Part shown: positions 17,348 to 25,489 of the stretch, piece after piece | How the letters are laid out: each line of letters begins with the position of its first letter | How positions within the stretch are numbered: the stretch's first letter is position 1 | IMG/VR virus record: IMGVR_UViG_3300025137_000003 | Coordinates: 1 to 53,781 of that record | Direction: 5' to 3' (one strand) | DNA length: 53,781 bases | DNA from: a virus | The notes under the pieces: generated by a model | What the model saw: the letters and a program-made list of their open reading frames with translations, nothing else | The model's database searches: none | What the model was told of the DNA's origin: nothing | Translations under genes and position numbers: made by a program

Positions 17348-17428
17348 ATGAATCGTCAAAGATTTTTATATTTTAAATATGGTTTTCCTTTAACTCGGTT
17401 GGCTAACAATATAGATATCTTAATATGA
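17348..17428 (+). CDS. Short leader ORF (26 aa) coupled to the cyclase gene
   Basis: An ATG directly follows the TAA of the FecR gene and opens a 26-codon frame (MNRQRFLYFKYGFPLTRLAN...). It ends in TGA overlapping the ATG of the cyclase gene (ATGA at 17425). The peptide is rich in aromatic and basic residues and matches no family I know. Its exact fit between the two genes suggests that it couples or meters translation of the cyclase. It may also be a spacer with no function. Confidence 0.45.
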   Translation: MNRQRFLYFKYGFPLTRLANNIDILI

Positions 17429-19227
17429 AATGGAATTCTATCCTTATAGCTTTACTAACTATACCTTTATTATTTAATTTAGTTCCTTTAGAAATATTAA
17501 GATTAAAAACTTTTGATGCTCTTGTTCAGACTCCTGAACCTACAGGGTATTTTTCCATACTAAACTTAGACGAAGACTTTGTTAATGAACAAGGAGGATA
17601 TCCTTTACCTCGTGCAACCCTAGGAATAATTCACCAAGAGTTACTAGAAGCAGGAGCTTTAGGTGTTGGATGGGTAATGCTCTTTCCACATCCAGATAGA
17701 ATGAAAGGAGATGAGGAATTTAGTTATGCTTTATCTTTAAGCCCTAGTGTTATTGCAATGCCTGAAGTTAATAATGGTAACTATCCTAAGACACACGGCA
17801 CAGTTATCAAAGGGCCTATAATAGATATAGAAAAGGCACCAGGATTTTTAGAGAACATAGATATACTTAAACAGTCTTCATCACAGGGAGCTATCTCTGC
17901 TCCTGTAGATGTAGATAATTTAGTTAGGCGTATTCCTCTACTACAACAAACTCCTAATGGATGGGTAGCTTCTTTTGGTACAGAGGTCTTAAAAATATTA
18001 GGTGGTGGCAATACTTATCAGATAATTACTAATGAGAATGGTATTGAGATGGTAAGGGTTAGAGGATTAGAGCCTATACCTACAGATAGTGTAGGCCGCA
18101 AATGGATATCTTGGGTTGATACTCCTCAAACTACATTAAAAGAAATGAATGTTGCTAACAAGTTTGTGTTCGTAGGTTTTACTGCTAAAGGAATATCTCC
18201 ACAACTTGCAACTCCTGGAGGATTATTAGAGCCACATAAAATTCAAGCAGCCTTAGCAGAAAGTATTTTATTACCCACGCCAACTATTCCTGACTATAGA
18301 TTATTAGCAGAACTTTTATTATTAATAAGTTCTACTTTCTTAATTGGTTTTATTATTAGAGTAAGCGGTATTACTTTAGGTATTGTTGCAGCAGGAAGTT
18401 TATTAACTGGTGTAGGGTATGGTGGTTATTATTTAGTTCAACAAAATTTATTAATAGATGTTACATGGAGTATGACAAGTATGACACTTGTAGCAGCTCA
18501 ACAATTTTATCTTAACTTTAGAACTCAATTTAAATTACGACAACAGATTAGAAAACAATTTGAGACTTACTTAGACCCAAGACAAGTAGCAGAGCTACAG
18601 AAAAATCCTGGGCTTTTAAAGTTAGGTGGAGAGAGAAAAGAACTTTCTTTCTTGTTCACAGACATAATGGGTTTTACTCCAGTCTCTGAAGTCTTTAAAA
18701 ATAAAGATGACCCGGAAGGTTTAGTAGAACTTATTAATACTTATCTTGATAAGATGACAAAAATTATATTAGCTAATGGCGGTACTATAGATAAATATAT
18801 GGGTGATTGTATTATGGCTTTTTGGAATGCTCCTATTGATTGTCATAACCATGCAGAGCTTGCTATTAAATCTGCAATAGAAATTGAGCAGGCTACAATA
18901 GAACTTAATAAACAATTCAAAGACCAGGGATTAGACCTACCTCCAATTAATGTAGGGACAGGAGTTAATACTGGAACTTGTATTGTTGGCAACATGGGAA
19001 GTGAAACTAGGTTTGATTACTCTGTTGTAGGAGACGCTGTTAATTTAGCTGCAAGATTAGAAGCTACGGCTGGTAGAAATGACTACAAACAATGGAAAAT
19101 AATTATATCTGAGTACACAAAAGAGTTAGCAGGTTCTAATTTTAACTATGAAATGATAGATAGTATCTTAGTCAAGGGAAAATCAGAGCCAATTACCATT
19201 TATTTTCCTAAATCCCATCAGAGCTAA
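17425..19227 (+). CDS. CHASE2-domain membrane adenylate cyclase (class III, IIIb-like)
   Basis: The 600-residue protein has an N-terminal membrane segment, a periplasmic CHASE2 sensor (about 30-285), three membrane segments (about 293-372), a linker, and a class III cyclase domain (about 405-590). Catalytic residues appear complete: metal ligands D413 (FTDIMGFT) and D461 (DKYMGD), substrate Lys457, Asn540 and Arg544 (NLAARLE). Ser533 stands at the second base-selecting position, where class IIIb cyclases have Thr or Ser and IIIa have Asp. Lys457 favours ATP, so the product should be cAMP. It is the last gene of the curli/FecR operon and starts by a 4-base overlap with a leader ORF. A membrane cyclase is very unusual in a phage. 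It looks intact. Confidence 0.92.
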   Translation: MKWNSILIALLTIPLLFNLVPLEILRLKTFDALVQTPEPTGYFSILNLDEDFVNEQGGYPLPRATLGIIHQELLEAGALGVGWVMLFPHPDRMKGDEEFSYALSLSPSVIAMPEVNNGNYPKTHGTVIKGPIIDIEKAPGFLENIDILKQSSSQGAISAPVDVDNLVRRIPLLQQTPNGWVASFGTEVLKILGGGNTYQIITNENGIEMVRVRGLEPIPTDSVGRKWISWVDTPQTTLKEMNVANKFVFVGFTAKGISPQLATPGGLLEPHKIQAALAESILLPTPTIPDYRLLAELLLLISSTFLIGFIIRVSGITLGIVAAGSLLTGVGYGGYYLVQQNLLIDVTWSMTSMTLVAAQQFYLNFRTQFKLRQQIRKQFETYLDPRQVAELQKNPGLLKLGGERKELSFLFTDIMGFTPVSEVFKNKDDPEGLVELINTYLDKMTKIILANGGTIDKYMGDCIMAFWNAPIDCHNHAELAIKSAIEIEQATIELNKQFKDQGLDLPPINVGTGVNTGTCIVGNMGSETRFDYSVVGDAVNLAARLEATAGRNDYKQWKIIISEYTKELAGSNFNYEMIDSILVKGKSEPITIYFPKSHQS

Positions 19228-19323
19228 GCAGAGCTTGTCTAAGAAACAATAGGTCTTTTTAATAGTAAGGCCTAGGTTGCTATGAGATATGCTCTTAGAA
19301 GCTATTGTATGAGGTCGTTTTTT
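19228..19323. other. Convergent intergenic region, possible bidirectional terminator
   Basis: These 96 bases separate the late + operon from the end of the - operon. A 7-bp inverted repeat (ACAATAG 19246-19252, CTATTGT 19302-19308) encloses the middle, and T-runs lie at 19256-19260 and 19318-19323. The fold is loose and no classic short GC-rich stem sits directly before a T-run, so termination here is expected from context more than shown. Confidence 0.35.
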
Positions 19324-19545
19324 CTATAAAGCTTGAATTTCTCTTTGTAAATACAAATGTAGGGGTTTAAGTTTAGCATCTGCTCTTTCAATTAAAGTTT
19401 TAATTATTTTCTTATCATGCTCTGCAAAAATACTATCTACTTTCTCTGGAGGAAAGGAAGATATCTCTGATACTATCTTTCCATCAGGAGTTAATAACAC
19501 TTTAAAGCTTATTAAGTTTCCTTCGTCCTTATTATTCCTTTTCAT
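19324..19545 (-). CDS. Hypothetical protein (73 aa), last gene of the - operon
   Basis: This is a small charged protein (MKRNNKDEGNLISFKVLLTP...) with a short predicted beta region (FKVLLTPDGKIVSEI) and a C-terminal helix. Its start overlaps the end of the cytidylyltransferase gene by 4 bases, so it belongs to the same transcript. No family is recognised. Confidence 0.6.
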   Translation of the reverse strand: MKRNNKDEGNLISFKVLLTPDGKIVSEISSFPPEKVDSIFAEHDKKIIKTLIERADAKLKPLHLYLQREIQAL

Positions 19546-19949
19546 TTTACTTTGTTCCTTAATCCAGTTGTACTGAAATTGTGTTGTCTTTTATTATAGT
19601 AAACTTTAATGGCTCTGTTCTCGCAAATATCTTTTCCAGTAAACCATTTGTCTTCAAAATTATATTCCTCTCCTATGATTCTAACATCTAAAGGAAGAGT
19701 GTTTAAAATATCTTCTAGTTCTTTTTCTGTATGATACACAATAGTATCATCTACCCATCTAACTGCTTTAACTTGTAGCTGTCTTTCTACAATACTTTGA
19801 ATAGGTTTATTCTTTTCAGGCCTGTCGGTTGAAGGGTCTGTTTGTATAGCTACTAATAGATGGTCGCATTTTTCTTTAGCTTCTTCAAACATTACTACAT
19901 GACCTGCATGTAATAAATCAAAAGCTCCGCAAGTTATTCCTCTAATCAT
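19542..19949 (-). CDS. Cytidylyltransferase-like nucleotidyltransferase (TagD/GCT type)
   Basis: This 135-residue enzyme of the HIGH-type nucleotidyltransferase superfamily carries GAFDLLHAGHVVMFEEAK (H14-x-x-H17 for the nucleotide phosphates), RPEKNKPI and a C-terminal STTGLR corresponding to the ISSTxIR motif. Glycerol-3-phosphate and ethanolamine-phosphate cytidylyltransferases have this length and these motifs; they make CDP-activated polar groups for envelope polymers or lipids. The acceptor here cannot be read. It overlaps the neighbouring genes by 4 bases on each side. It might supply a CDP-linked donor for virion or envelope modification; that is speculation. Confidence 0.8.
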   Translation of the reverse strand: MIRGITCGAFDLLHAGHVVMFEEAKEKCDHLLVAIQTDPSTDRPEKNKPIQSIVERQLQVKAVRWVDDTIVYHTEKELEDILNTLPLDVRIIGEEYNFEDKWFTGKDICENRAIKVYYNKRQHNFSTTGLRNKVK

Positions 19950-20212
19950 ATTAAGATTTGTGTTATTAAATTTTTAAGAAGTAGGACTAAGCCTGCTGCA
20001 TTTAAAATAATCAATGCCCTATCCTTCCAGATTATTCCTACCCATAACCATCCTATTACTCCAACAACAGACAGACATAAATCTATAGGTGTTAATTCTG
20101 GTATGCCTCTAATGGACATAGCTGCTAAAATAAAACAACTACTTACCCATTTAACATACCAGGATACATCTCCTTTAGGAGTTATAGATTTAAAATCAAA
20201 TTTACTTTTCAA
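19946..20212 (-). CDS. Small integral membrane protein
   Basis: This 88-residue protein has three hydrophobic segments (about 18-35, 46-63 and 67-86) and an N-terminal basic stretch. It overlaps nrdB by 11 bases and the cytidylyltransferase gene by 4. Membrane proteins of similar size and layout occur beside nrd genes in marine phages. I cannot assign a function. Confidence 0.65.
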   Translation of the reverse strand: MKSKFDFKSITPKGDVSWYVKWVSSCFILAAMSIRGIPELTPIDLCLSVVGVIGWLWVGIIWKDRALIILNAAGLVLLLKNLITQILI

Positions 20213-21176
20213 AGCTAGAGAAAGTTATATTGTTTTGGCGGCCTCGTAGACCAGCCTTCATGTAAGTAGTAGCTCTACCTTCAAAGAAGTTTTGATGTTC
20301 TACTCCCATTACTTCATCTAACCAAGGTAAAGGATTTTCTCTTTGGTCGTAATTAGTTTTAAGTCCTAACTGTAACAACCTTCTGTCTGCTATGTATCTA
20401 TTATATTTATACATATCTTCTTTAGTTAATCCTTGTATGTCTCCCATAGCAAACACTAAATCTAAAAACTTATCTTCAAGCTCTACCATATCTCTACAGA
20501 TTTGATATAGCTCTCCTTTAAAATCATCTGTCCATATCTCTATGTTCTCTTGTATAAACTCTCTAAACAATTTAGTCATTGCTTCAACATGCATGGACTC
20601 ATCACGAATAGAGTAAGTAACTATCTGTCCCATTCCTTTCATTTTACCAAACCTAGGAAAGTTTAATAAGATTGCAAAGCTACTAAATAGTTGTAATCCC
20701 TCTGTAAATGCTGAGTAAACAGCTAAGGTTTTAGCTATTGTTTTTTTATCAGACTTTAAAGGTTTAAACTCTCCAACATAATCATGTTTGTCTGCCATCT
20801 CTTCATACTCTGCAAAAGCTTTGTACTCTATCTCAGGCATACCAACTGTATCAAGCAGTAAACTGTACGCATCTTGGTGTATTGATTCCATGTTAGCAAA
20901 AGAACTCATCATCATTCTTGCTTCAGGCTTTTTAAATATAGGCATATACTTATCTATATACCCTGCACCTACATCTACATCTGACTGAGTAAACAGTCTA
21001 AAGATTTGCGTAAGTAAATACTTTTCACTTTCTGATACATCCTGCCAATCTTTTACATCTGTATGTAATGGTACAGACTCAGGCATCCAATGCATTTGGT
21101 TTTGTAGTTTATAATACTCATACATCCATGGGTATTCAAACGGCTTATAGTAATCTCTATCTTGTGTTAGACTCAT
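20202..21176 (-). CDS. nrdB: Ribonucleoside-diphosphate reductase, class I small (beta) subunit
   Basis: NrdB generates the radical used by NrdA to reduce ribonucleotides to deoxyribonucleotides. In 324 residues it shows the ferritin-like core: SFANMESIHQDAYSLLL gives E97, H100 and the candidate radical Tyr104 with the spacing of E. coli E115, H118 and Y122. A second E/H pair lies in the YSIRDESMHVEAM region, and the first carboxylate ligand lies near SDVDVG. Length is normal for viral NrdB. It is followed by a membrane protein gene and preceded by the oxygenase gene with a 12-base gap holding AAGGAGAAAAT. Confidence 0.95.
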   Translation of the reverse strand: MSLTQDRDYYKPFEYPWMYEYYKLQNQMHWMPESVPLHTDVKDWQDVSESEKYLLTQIFRLFTQSDVDVGAGYIDKYMPIFKKPEARMMMSSFANMESIHQDAYSLLLDTVGMPEIEYKAFAEYEEMADKHDYVGEFKPLKSDKKTIAKTLAVYSAFTEGLQLFSSFAILLNFPRFGKMKGMGQIVTYSIRDESMHVEAMTKLFREFIQENIEIWTDDFKGELYQICRDMVELEDKFLDLVFAMGDIQGLTKEDMYKYNRYIADRRLLQLGLKTNYDQRENPLPWLDEVMGVEHQNFFEGRATTYMKAGLRGRQNNITFSSFEK

Positions 21177-21188
21177 TTTATTTTCTCC

Positions 21189-21770
21189 TTATCGAAATTG
21201 TCTTCCTTCAAACCAAGCTACAATAGTACGCCTAGTTCCTTTTGTTATTGGTGTTACTCTATGTGATAAGAAAGAAGGGAAGATTAATACTGCTCCCTTT
21301 TGTCTCATCTCTTCTTTAGGTAGAACTGTTCCTTGTCCGTCATTCAACTGGAAGTCTCCACCCTCGTACTCATAGCCATCTGTAAGTTGTAATGTTAAAC
21401 TTAACTTTCTATGAAATGCGTTTGGCGTATCAACAAAAGTGTCTATATGCCAATCGTAATGGTCTCCTGGTGCCTCATATATAGTGTACTGAACACTATC
21501 TAAATAACTGACATCAAAAGAAAAGTTTTCTCTGTTAGCTGCGTTTACAAAATTCCAAAGTCTTGATTGAATGAAACTCCATAATTCATATTGTTCTGGA
21601 TTGTTAGCTCCTATCCATCCTGTTTTACTTTTTCTAATTTTAAGTTCAGTTGAAGAGTTTACTTCTCCAACTACAGCTTCTTTAATATCTAATAACTTGT
21701 CTGCTTCCCTGTTTATATAGTCAACCTCTTCGTGAGAAAAACCATTTGGGAATATCATATTACTTTTCAT
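21189..21770 (-). CDS. PKHD-type 2-oxoglutarate/Fe(II) oxygenase (prolyl-4-hydroxylase-like)
   Basis: This 193-residue enzyme of the P4H/PKHD superfamily carries HYDWHIDT with Fe ligands H108 and D110, distal His170 (FLSHRVTPI) and Arg180 for 2-oxoglutarate (KGTRRTIVAWF). It starts directly after the nrdA stop and precedes nrdB, so it is expressed with nucleotide metabolism genes. Similar genes are frequent in marine phages and their substrates are mostly unknown. In this genome a prolyl hydroxylase acting on the collagen-like fibre is one option; a nucleic acid or host substrate is another. The fold is certain, the substrate is not. Confidence 0.88.
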   Translation of the reverse strand: MKSNMIFPNGFSHEEVDYINREADKLLDIKEAVVGEVNSSTELKIRKSKTGWIGANNPEQYELWSFIQSRLWNFVNAANRENFSFDVSYLDSVQYTIYEAPGDHYDWHIDTFVDTPNAFHRKLSLTLQLTDGYEYEGGDFQLNDGQGTVLPKEEMRQKGAVLIFPSFLSHRVTPITKGTRRTIVAWFEGRQFR

Positions 21771-23669
21771 TTAACCCTCGCAAGCGATACACTCGCTATC
21801 ATCTAATCTAATTCTTGGTATCTTAACATTTACATTCTCTACATTTCTTGCAGCATTTGACCTAAAGTAATATAAAGATTTTAATTTATTCATACCATAC
21901 CAATGAACATCATGCACATACTGTAAGTAATCATCATGTACTTCCTGGGGTTCAGTAGTCTTAGGTAAAGTAAAGAAGAGATTAACTGACTGTGCTTGAC
22001 AAACATATTGCTGTCTTTGATAAGCATGTTCAACTATCCATATTTGATTTATCTCGTTAGCAGTTTTAAATACTTCTTTCTCTTCATCTGTTAAAACTTC
22101 TAAGTGTTGAACTGAACCTTCCGAACCTGAAATACTTTTCCAAATACCTTCAAGCTCTTTAGCTTTAAGTCCTTTTCCTTTTAATATCTTTTCTAAGAAT
22201 TTATTCTTTACTTGATAGCTTCCTGATAAAGTTTTATGTGTATATGCGTTAGCACGAAAAGGCTCAATACTAGGGGAAGTACCACTACAGATAATACCAG
22301 AGCTAGCGTTAGGAGCAATAGCGAGAAGGTGAGCATTCCTACGGCCTGAACCATGGACATCAGGAGCTTCACCCCTTTGTTCTGCCAACTGTTCAGACGC
22401 TTTTTGTGCTTTATCCTTAATAAGTTTAAATGCTTTATTGTTAAACCCAACAGCAAATATGCCTTCAAAAGGAATTTTTTTAGATTGGAGATAAGCATGG
22501 AACCCCATAGCCCCAAGACCAATGCTGCGTTCCCTATATGCAGAGTAAGCTGACTTAGCATAGCCACGCTTCCCTTTATAAATATGTTTTTTAAATCTCG
22601 TAAAGTCTGCACTTCGTCCTCCTAAATGTGTCGTGTCTACTGCGTTATCAATATAATGTTCTAACACATTGTCCAACATGGTTATTAAATCTTGTATGAA
22701 TAAAGGATGTTCAGACCAATCATCAAAATGTTCTAAGTTTACAGAAGACAAACAACATACTGCTGTCCTCTCTTCGTCTGTTGCTAATGTTATCTCTGAG
22801 CATAAGTTGCTTTGTTTTATACTAAGCCCTAAATCTTTTTGCTCTTTTGGTAAAGCTTCATTACATGTATCTATATTTAACATGTAAGGCTCCCCTGTTT
22901 CTGCTCTAGCTATTAGTATCTGCCACCATAAATCTCTAGCCTTAACAGTTTTAACTGCTTCGTTTGTCTTAGGGTCTATTAATCTCCAATCAGTATCTGA
23001 TTCTACGGCTCTTAAAAAACTATTAGTTATGTTAATACCATTGTGTAGGTTTAAACATTTTCTATTTATATCACCGCCACTTTCTTTTCTTACATTTATA
23101 AACTCTTCAATTTCAGGATGAGAGATATCTAAGTATGCAGCATACGAGCCTCTCCTGGTAGTGCCTTGATTAAAGGCTAACATTTGTGAGTCAACTACAT
23201 GGAGGAAAGGAATACTTCCAGTAGAACGACTGCCATGAGCAGTAGGAATACCATTGCTTCTAACATTCCCCCAATATCCACCAATGCCTCCACCTGAAGA
23301 TGCGAGCCATATATTCTCATCATAATGAGCAGAAAGCCCACCCCTACTGTCAGGTACATAATTAAGAAAACAACTGATAGGAAGCCCGCGAGTTGTACCT
23401 CCATTACTAAGTATAGGAGTGCTGAACATGAACCAACGAGAGGAACTGTAGTCATAAAGGCGTTGAGCCAATTCAAAATCTGTCTTACCTTTATAGGTAG
23501 CTCCGAAAACGGAGGCTCGTCCAAGGGCTTCTTGTGCATGTGTTTCTCCTTCCCAAAAATATCTGTCTTTGAGTGTGTCTATACTAAATTTATCAAAAGT
23601 TTTTTCTTTATCATAATCTATTTCAATTCCTAAGTAAGGCTTAGTTCCTATCTTATCTTCCATTGTCAT
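21771..23669 (-). CDS. nrdA: Ribonucleoside-diphosphate reductase, class I large (alpha) subunit
   Basis: This is the 632-residue catalytic subunit. Visible motifs include FSTPILSNGGT, LPISCFL (the first active-site Cys), SSGGGIGGYW, QSNLCSEITL (the N-x-C-x-E site), AVCCLSSVNLEHF (the partner Cys), LGAMGFHAYLQ and ANASSGIICSGTSPSIEP-like substrate loops. The C-terminus ends SECIACEG, the Cys pair that passes electrons from thioredoxin or glutaredoxin. There is no N-terminal ATP-cone, so allosteric activity control is probably reduced. Codon 3 is also ATG (23663) and is better spaced from the GGAGAGGAAG site than 23669. Confidence 0.95.
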   Translation of the reverse strand: MTMEDKIGTKPYLGIEIDYDKEKTFDKFSIDTLKDRYFWEGETHAQEALGRASVFGATYKGKTDFELAQRLYDYSSSRWFMFSTPILSNGGTTRGLPISCFLNYVPDSRGGLSAHYDENIWLASSGGGIGGYWGNVRSNGIPTAHGSRSTGSIPFLHVVDSQMLAFNQGTTRRGSYAAYLDISHPEIEEFINVRKESGGDINRKCLNLHNGINITNSFLRAVESDTDWRLIDPKTNEAVKTVKARDLWWQILIARAETGEPYMLNIDTCNEALPKEQKDLGLSIKQSNLCSEITLATDEERTAVCCLSSVNLEHFDDWSEHPLFIQDLITMLDNVLEHYIDNAVDTTHLGGRSADFTRFKKHIYKGKRGYAKSAYSAYRERSIGLGAMGFHAYLQSKKIPFEGIFAVGFNNKAFKLIKDKAQKASEQLAEQRGEAPDVHGSGRRNAHLLAIAPNASSGIICSGTSPSIEPFRANAYTHKTLSGSYQVKNKFLEKILKGKGLKAKELEGIWKSISGSEGSVQHLEVLTDEEKEVFKTANEINQIWIVEHAYQRQQYVCQAQSVNLFFTLPKTTEPQEVHDDYLQYVHDVHWYGMNKLKSLYYFRSNAARNVENVNVKIPRIRLDDSECIACEG

Positions 23670-23928
23670 CTTCCTCTCCAGTACAGTACAATGCTATAAC
23701 TGCGTAATGAATTATCTTTAATAATTCTTTTTGTTTTTCATCCTTCTTACCACACCTCATAGCATACTTCATTATATTTCCAATGCAAAAAGATTCTCCG
23801 TGGCCTGCGTCTATAATCATATCTGTTGCTTGATACTTTCCGTTAGCATAGTGTTGATTATAAGTGTTGCCTATATACGCTTTAACTTCATTTAAAATCT
23901 TATCTTCTTTAAATTTATAATTAGGCAT
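23653..23928 (-). CDS. DUF3310-like (SaV-type) nucleotide-metabolism-associated protein
   Basis: From ATG 23928 (MPNYKFKED) the protein is 91 residues; the frame continues upstream but that would overlap the preceding gene heavily. The region YQATDMIIDAGHGESFCIGNIMKYAMRCGKKD, followed by a helix LLKIIHYAVIALY, matches the small DUF3310 domain found in many phages near nucleotide kinase and nrd genes. Its biochemical role is not known. It overlaps the endonuclease gene by 8 bases and nrdA by 11-17. Confidence 0.75.
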   Translation of the reverse strand: MPNYKFKEDKILNEVKAYIGNTYNQHYANGKYQATDMIIDAGHGESFCIGNIMKYAMRCGKKDEKQKELLKIIHYAVIALYCTGEEDDNGR

Positions 23929-24352
23929 TCTTCCATTCCTCTGGTAAAGTATCTTCACTATACCAAGTAAAATCATTTGTCTCAGCCCACTCAGCATGAG
24001 TTCTCTTAGTACCATTTCTTCTTATCTTGGCACCAGGCATAGGTGAAAAAGGTTTTTGAAAAAGAAATACTAATTCATAATTCTTAGGTAAAGCAGTACG
24101 AATATGTATATACTTATTATACTCCGAGTAATCCCAAAATCTACCCTTTGCTTCTAATAAGATAGTTTTATTTTTAATAACTTTAACAAAGTCAGGTTCG
24201 TACTTATGTTTAATAGTGTAATGAATGTTATCCCAATGATGTATCCATTTCTGCAACACAGTTTCATGTAGTGTTGCTTCCCACAAACTGTCATACCCTT
24301 TAGGAACATTAACTTTTTTAGGCCGTGGTTTTCTTGGAACTCTTCTAGGCAT
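23921..24352 (-). CDS. T7 endonuclease I-like Holliday junction resolvase
   Basis: This 143-residue protein has a basic N-terminus (MPRRVPRKPRPKKV) and the endonuclease I core: GYDSLWEATLHE (a Glu from the first catalytic helix), HKYEPDFVKV (catalytic Asp) and ILLEAKGRFWDYSEYNKY (E-x-K with the following helix). T7 gp3 cuts branched DNA before packaging and degrades host DNA. Length and motif order fit. It lies between a small gene (8-base overlap) and the DUF3310 gene. Confidence 0.88.
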   Translation of the reverse strand: MPRRVPRKPRPKKVNVPKGYDSLWEATLHETVLQKWIHHWDNIHYTIKHKYEPDFVKVIKNKTILLEAKGRFWDYSEYNKYIHIRTALPKNYELVFLFQKPFSPMPGAKIRRNGTKRTHAEWAETNDFTWYSEDTLPEEWKNA

Positions 24353-24611
24353 TGAAGTCTTCTAATCCTATATCATCTAAACTCTTACCATTCTTTAATG
24401 CTTTCTTAATTCTATTCTGTATCCATTTAAAAGACCAAGCAGATGTTGTTAGCTGTCCTTGGATAAAGTTATGAGTTTGAGTAGGTAACATTCTTATAGC
24501 GTCTTCAGGCTTCATCTTTGCGGCCTCTTCCTCAGAAACTAAAGTCTTAACCCAAGCGTATAATATAACTAAACTTTTCTTTCTTATTGCTTTTGCTTTT
24601 CTTCCATTCAT
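24345..24611 (-). CDS. Hypothetical protein (88 aa) in the replication operon
   Basis: This small basic helical protein (MNGRKAKAIRKKSL...) has a moderately hydrophobic helix (LVILYAWVKTLV) and a charged C-terminus ending GLEDFNA. It overlaps the exonuclease gene by 4 bases and the endonuclease I gene by 8, so it is translated with them. I do not recognise a domain. Confidence 0.65.
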   Translation of the reverse strand: MNGRKAKAIRKKSLVILYAWVKTLVSEEEAAKMKPEDAIRMLPTQTHNFIQGQLTTSAWSFKWIQNRIKKALKNGKSLDDIGLEDFNA

Positions 24612-25489
24612 ATTAATACTTCCTCAACATTTGGTTGCTTAACTACAGTTGTTAGGTAGGCATTACCTTTAGCATACTTAAATATTCTTAGACCTGCTCC
24701 ATCATTTGCTTCCTTATGACATTCAAATTTATAAGGACACCAATTACATTGTCTAGGTAACTTCATGTTGCCACTTTTGCCTTCAGCTATAGGCTTATAG
24801 CAGAAATCAGGGGCTGTAGAACTCTTAGTTATTTTCTTAATTGTATCTATTCTGTTTTTAATATTAGGTTTATCAAAGTCATCTGGTTTAAAGAACACTA
24901 TCTCGCCTGACTCTTTGTTCATTACTAAGAAGCCTCCTTCCTCTGTCTTCATAGCTTCTTCATACCCTGCTAACTGAGCTAAGTATCCAAACCCATCATC
25001 CTCAGCTAAAGTTCCTTCATTAAATTTCTTGAAAGCAAAACCAGAAGCTGTCTTAACATCTACAACCTCTCCGTTAATAGTGCAGTCCATGTGTCCTTTG
25101 ATACCTTTAACTGTTACTTCTTTCTGTTCATGGTCAACCTCATGGCCTGCCATCTTGACAAAAGTTAGCATAAGAACTTCTAATAAATGACCATAAAGAA
25201 ATTTGATATACATACTAGGATGTAATTCCTTTACAGTTTTATCTTTAGAGTTTATGTCATACCAAAGTTGTCTATCAGGTTTCCCTATGTTAGACATCCT
25301 TAGTCCTGGCTTAACTTCATTACTTATCTTTTGAGGAGTAGCCCAATGTTTTAATGCTGCGGCCATCTCTACACCAAAAGTTTCTAAAGTATCATCTGAT
25401 ATTTTTAATTCTTTTCCCTTAGCTATTACACCAATAGTATTATATATATCTTCTACAAGCGTGGAGTTATTCTTCTTTATCGTCTTCAT
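24608..25489 (-). CDS. PD-(D/E)XK exonuclease with four-cysteine cluster (Cas4/AddB-like)
   Basis: This 293-residue nuclease has its active site at GHMDCTINGEVVDVKTASG (D, then D-x-K). An upstream helix KFLYGHLLEVLML carries the Glu/His typical of RecB-type nucleases, and a Gln motif lies at YLAQLAGYEEAM. The C-terminal cysteines (DFCYK, then CNWCPYKFECHKE) resemble the iron-sulfur cluster of Cas4 and AddB nucleases. In T7-like phages this place is held by the gp6 5'-exonuclease, used in recombination, primer removal and host DNA breakdown. The polarity cannot be told. Confidence 0.85.
   Translation of the reverse strand: MKTIKKNNSTLVEDIYNTIGVIAKGKELKISDDTLETFGVEMAAALKHWATPQKISNEVKPGLRMSNIGKPDRQLWYDINSKDKTVKELHPSMYIKFLYGHLLEVLMLTFVKMAGHEVDHEQKEVTVKGIKGHMDCTINGEVVDVKTASGFAFKKFNEGTLAEDDGFGYLAQLAGYEEAMKTEEGGFLVMNKESGEIVFFKPDDFDKPNIKNRIDTIKKITKSSTAPDFCYKPIAEGKSGNMKLPRQCNWCPYKFECHKEANDGAGLRIFKYAKGNAYLTTVVKQPNVEEVLI

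Noticed and set aside
22208-22612. Frames of 66-134 aa overlapping nrdA on both strands
   Set aside because: They lie wholly inside a well-supported gene and look like hydrophobic antisense or out-of-frame products.
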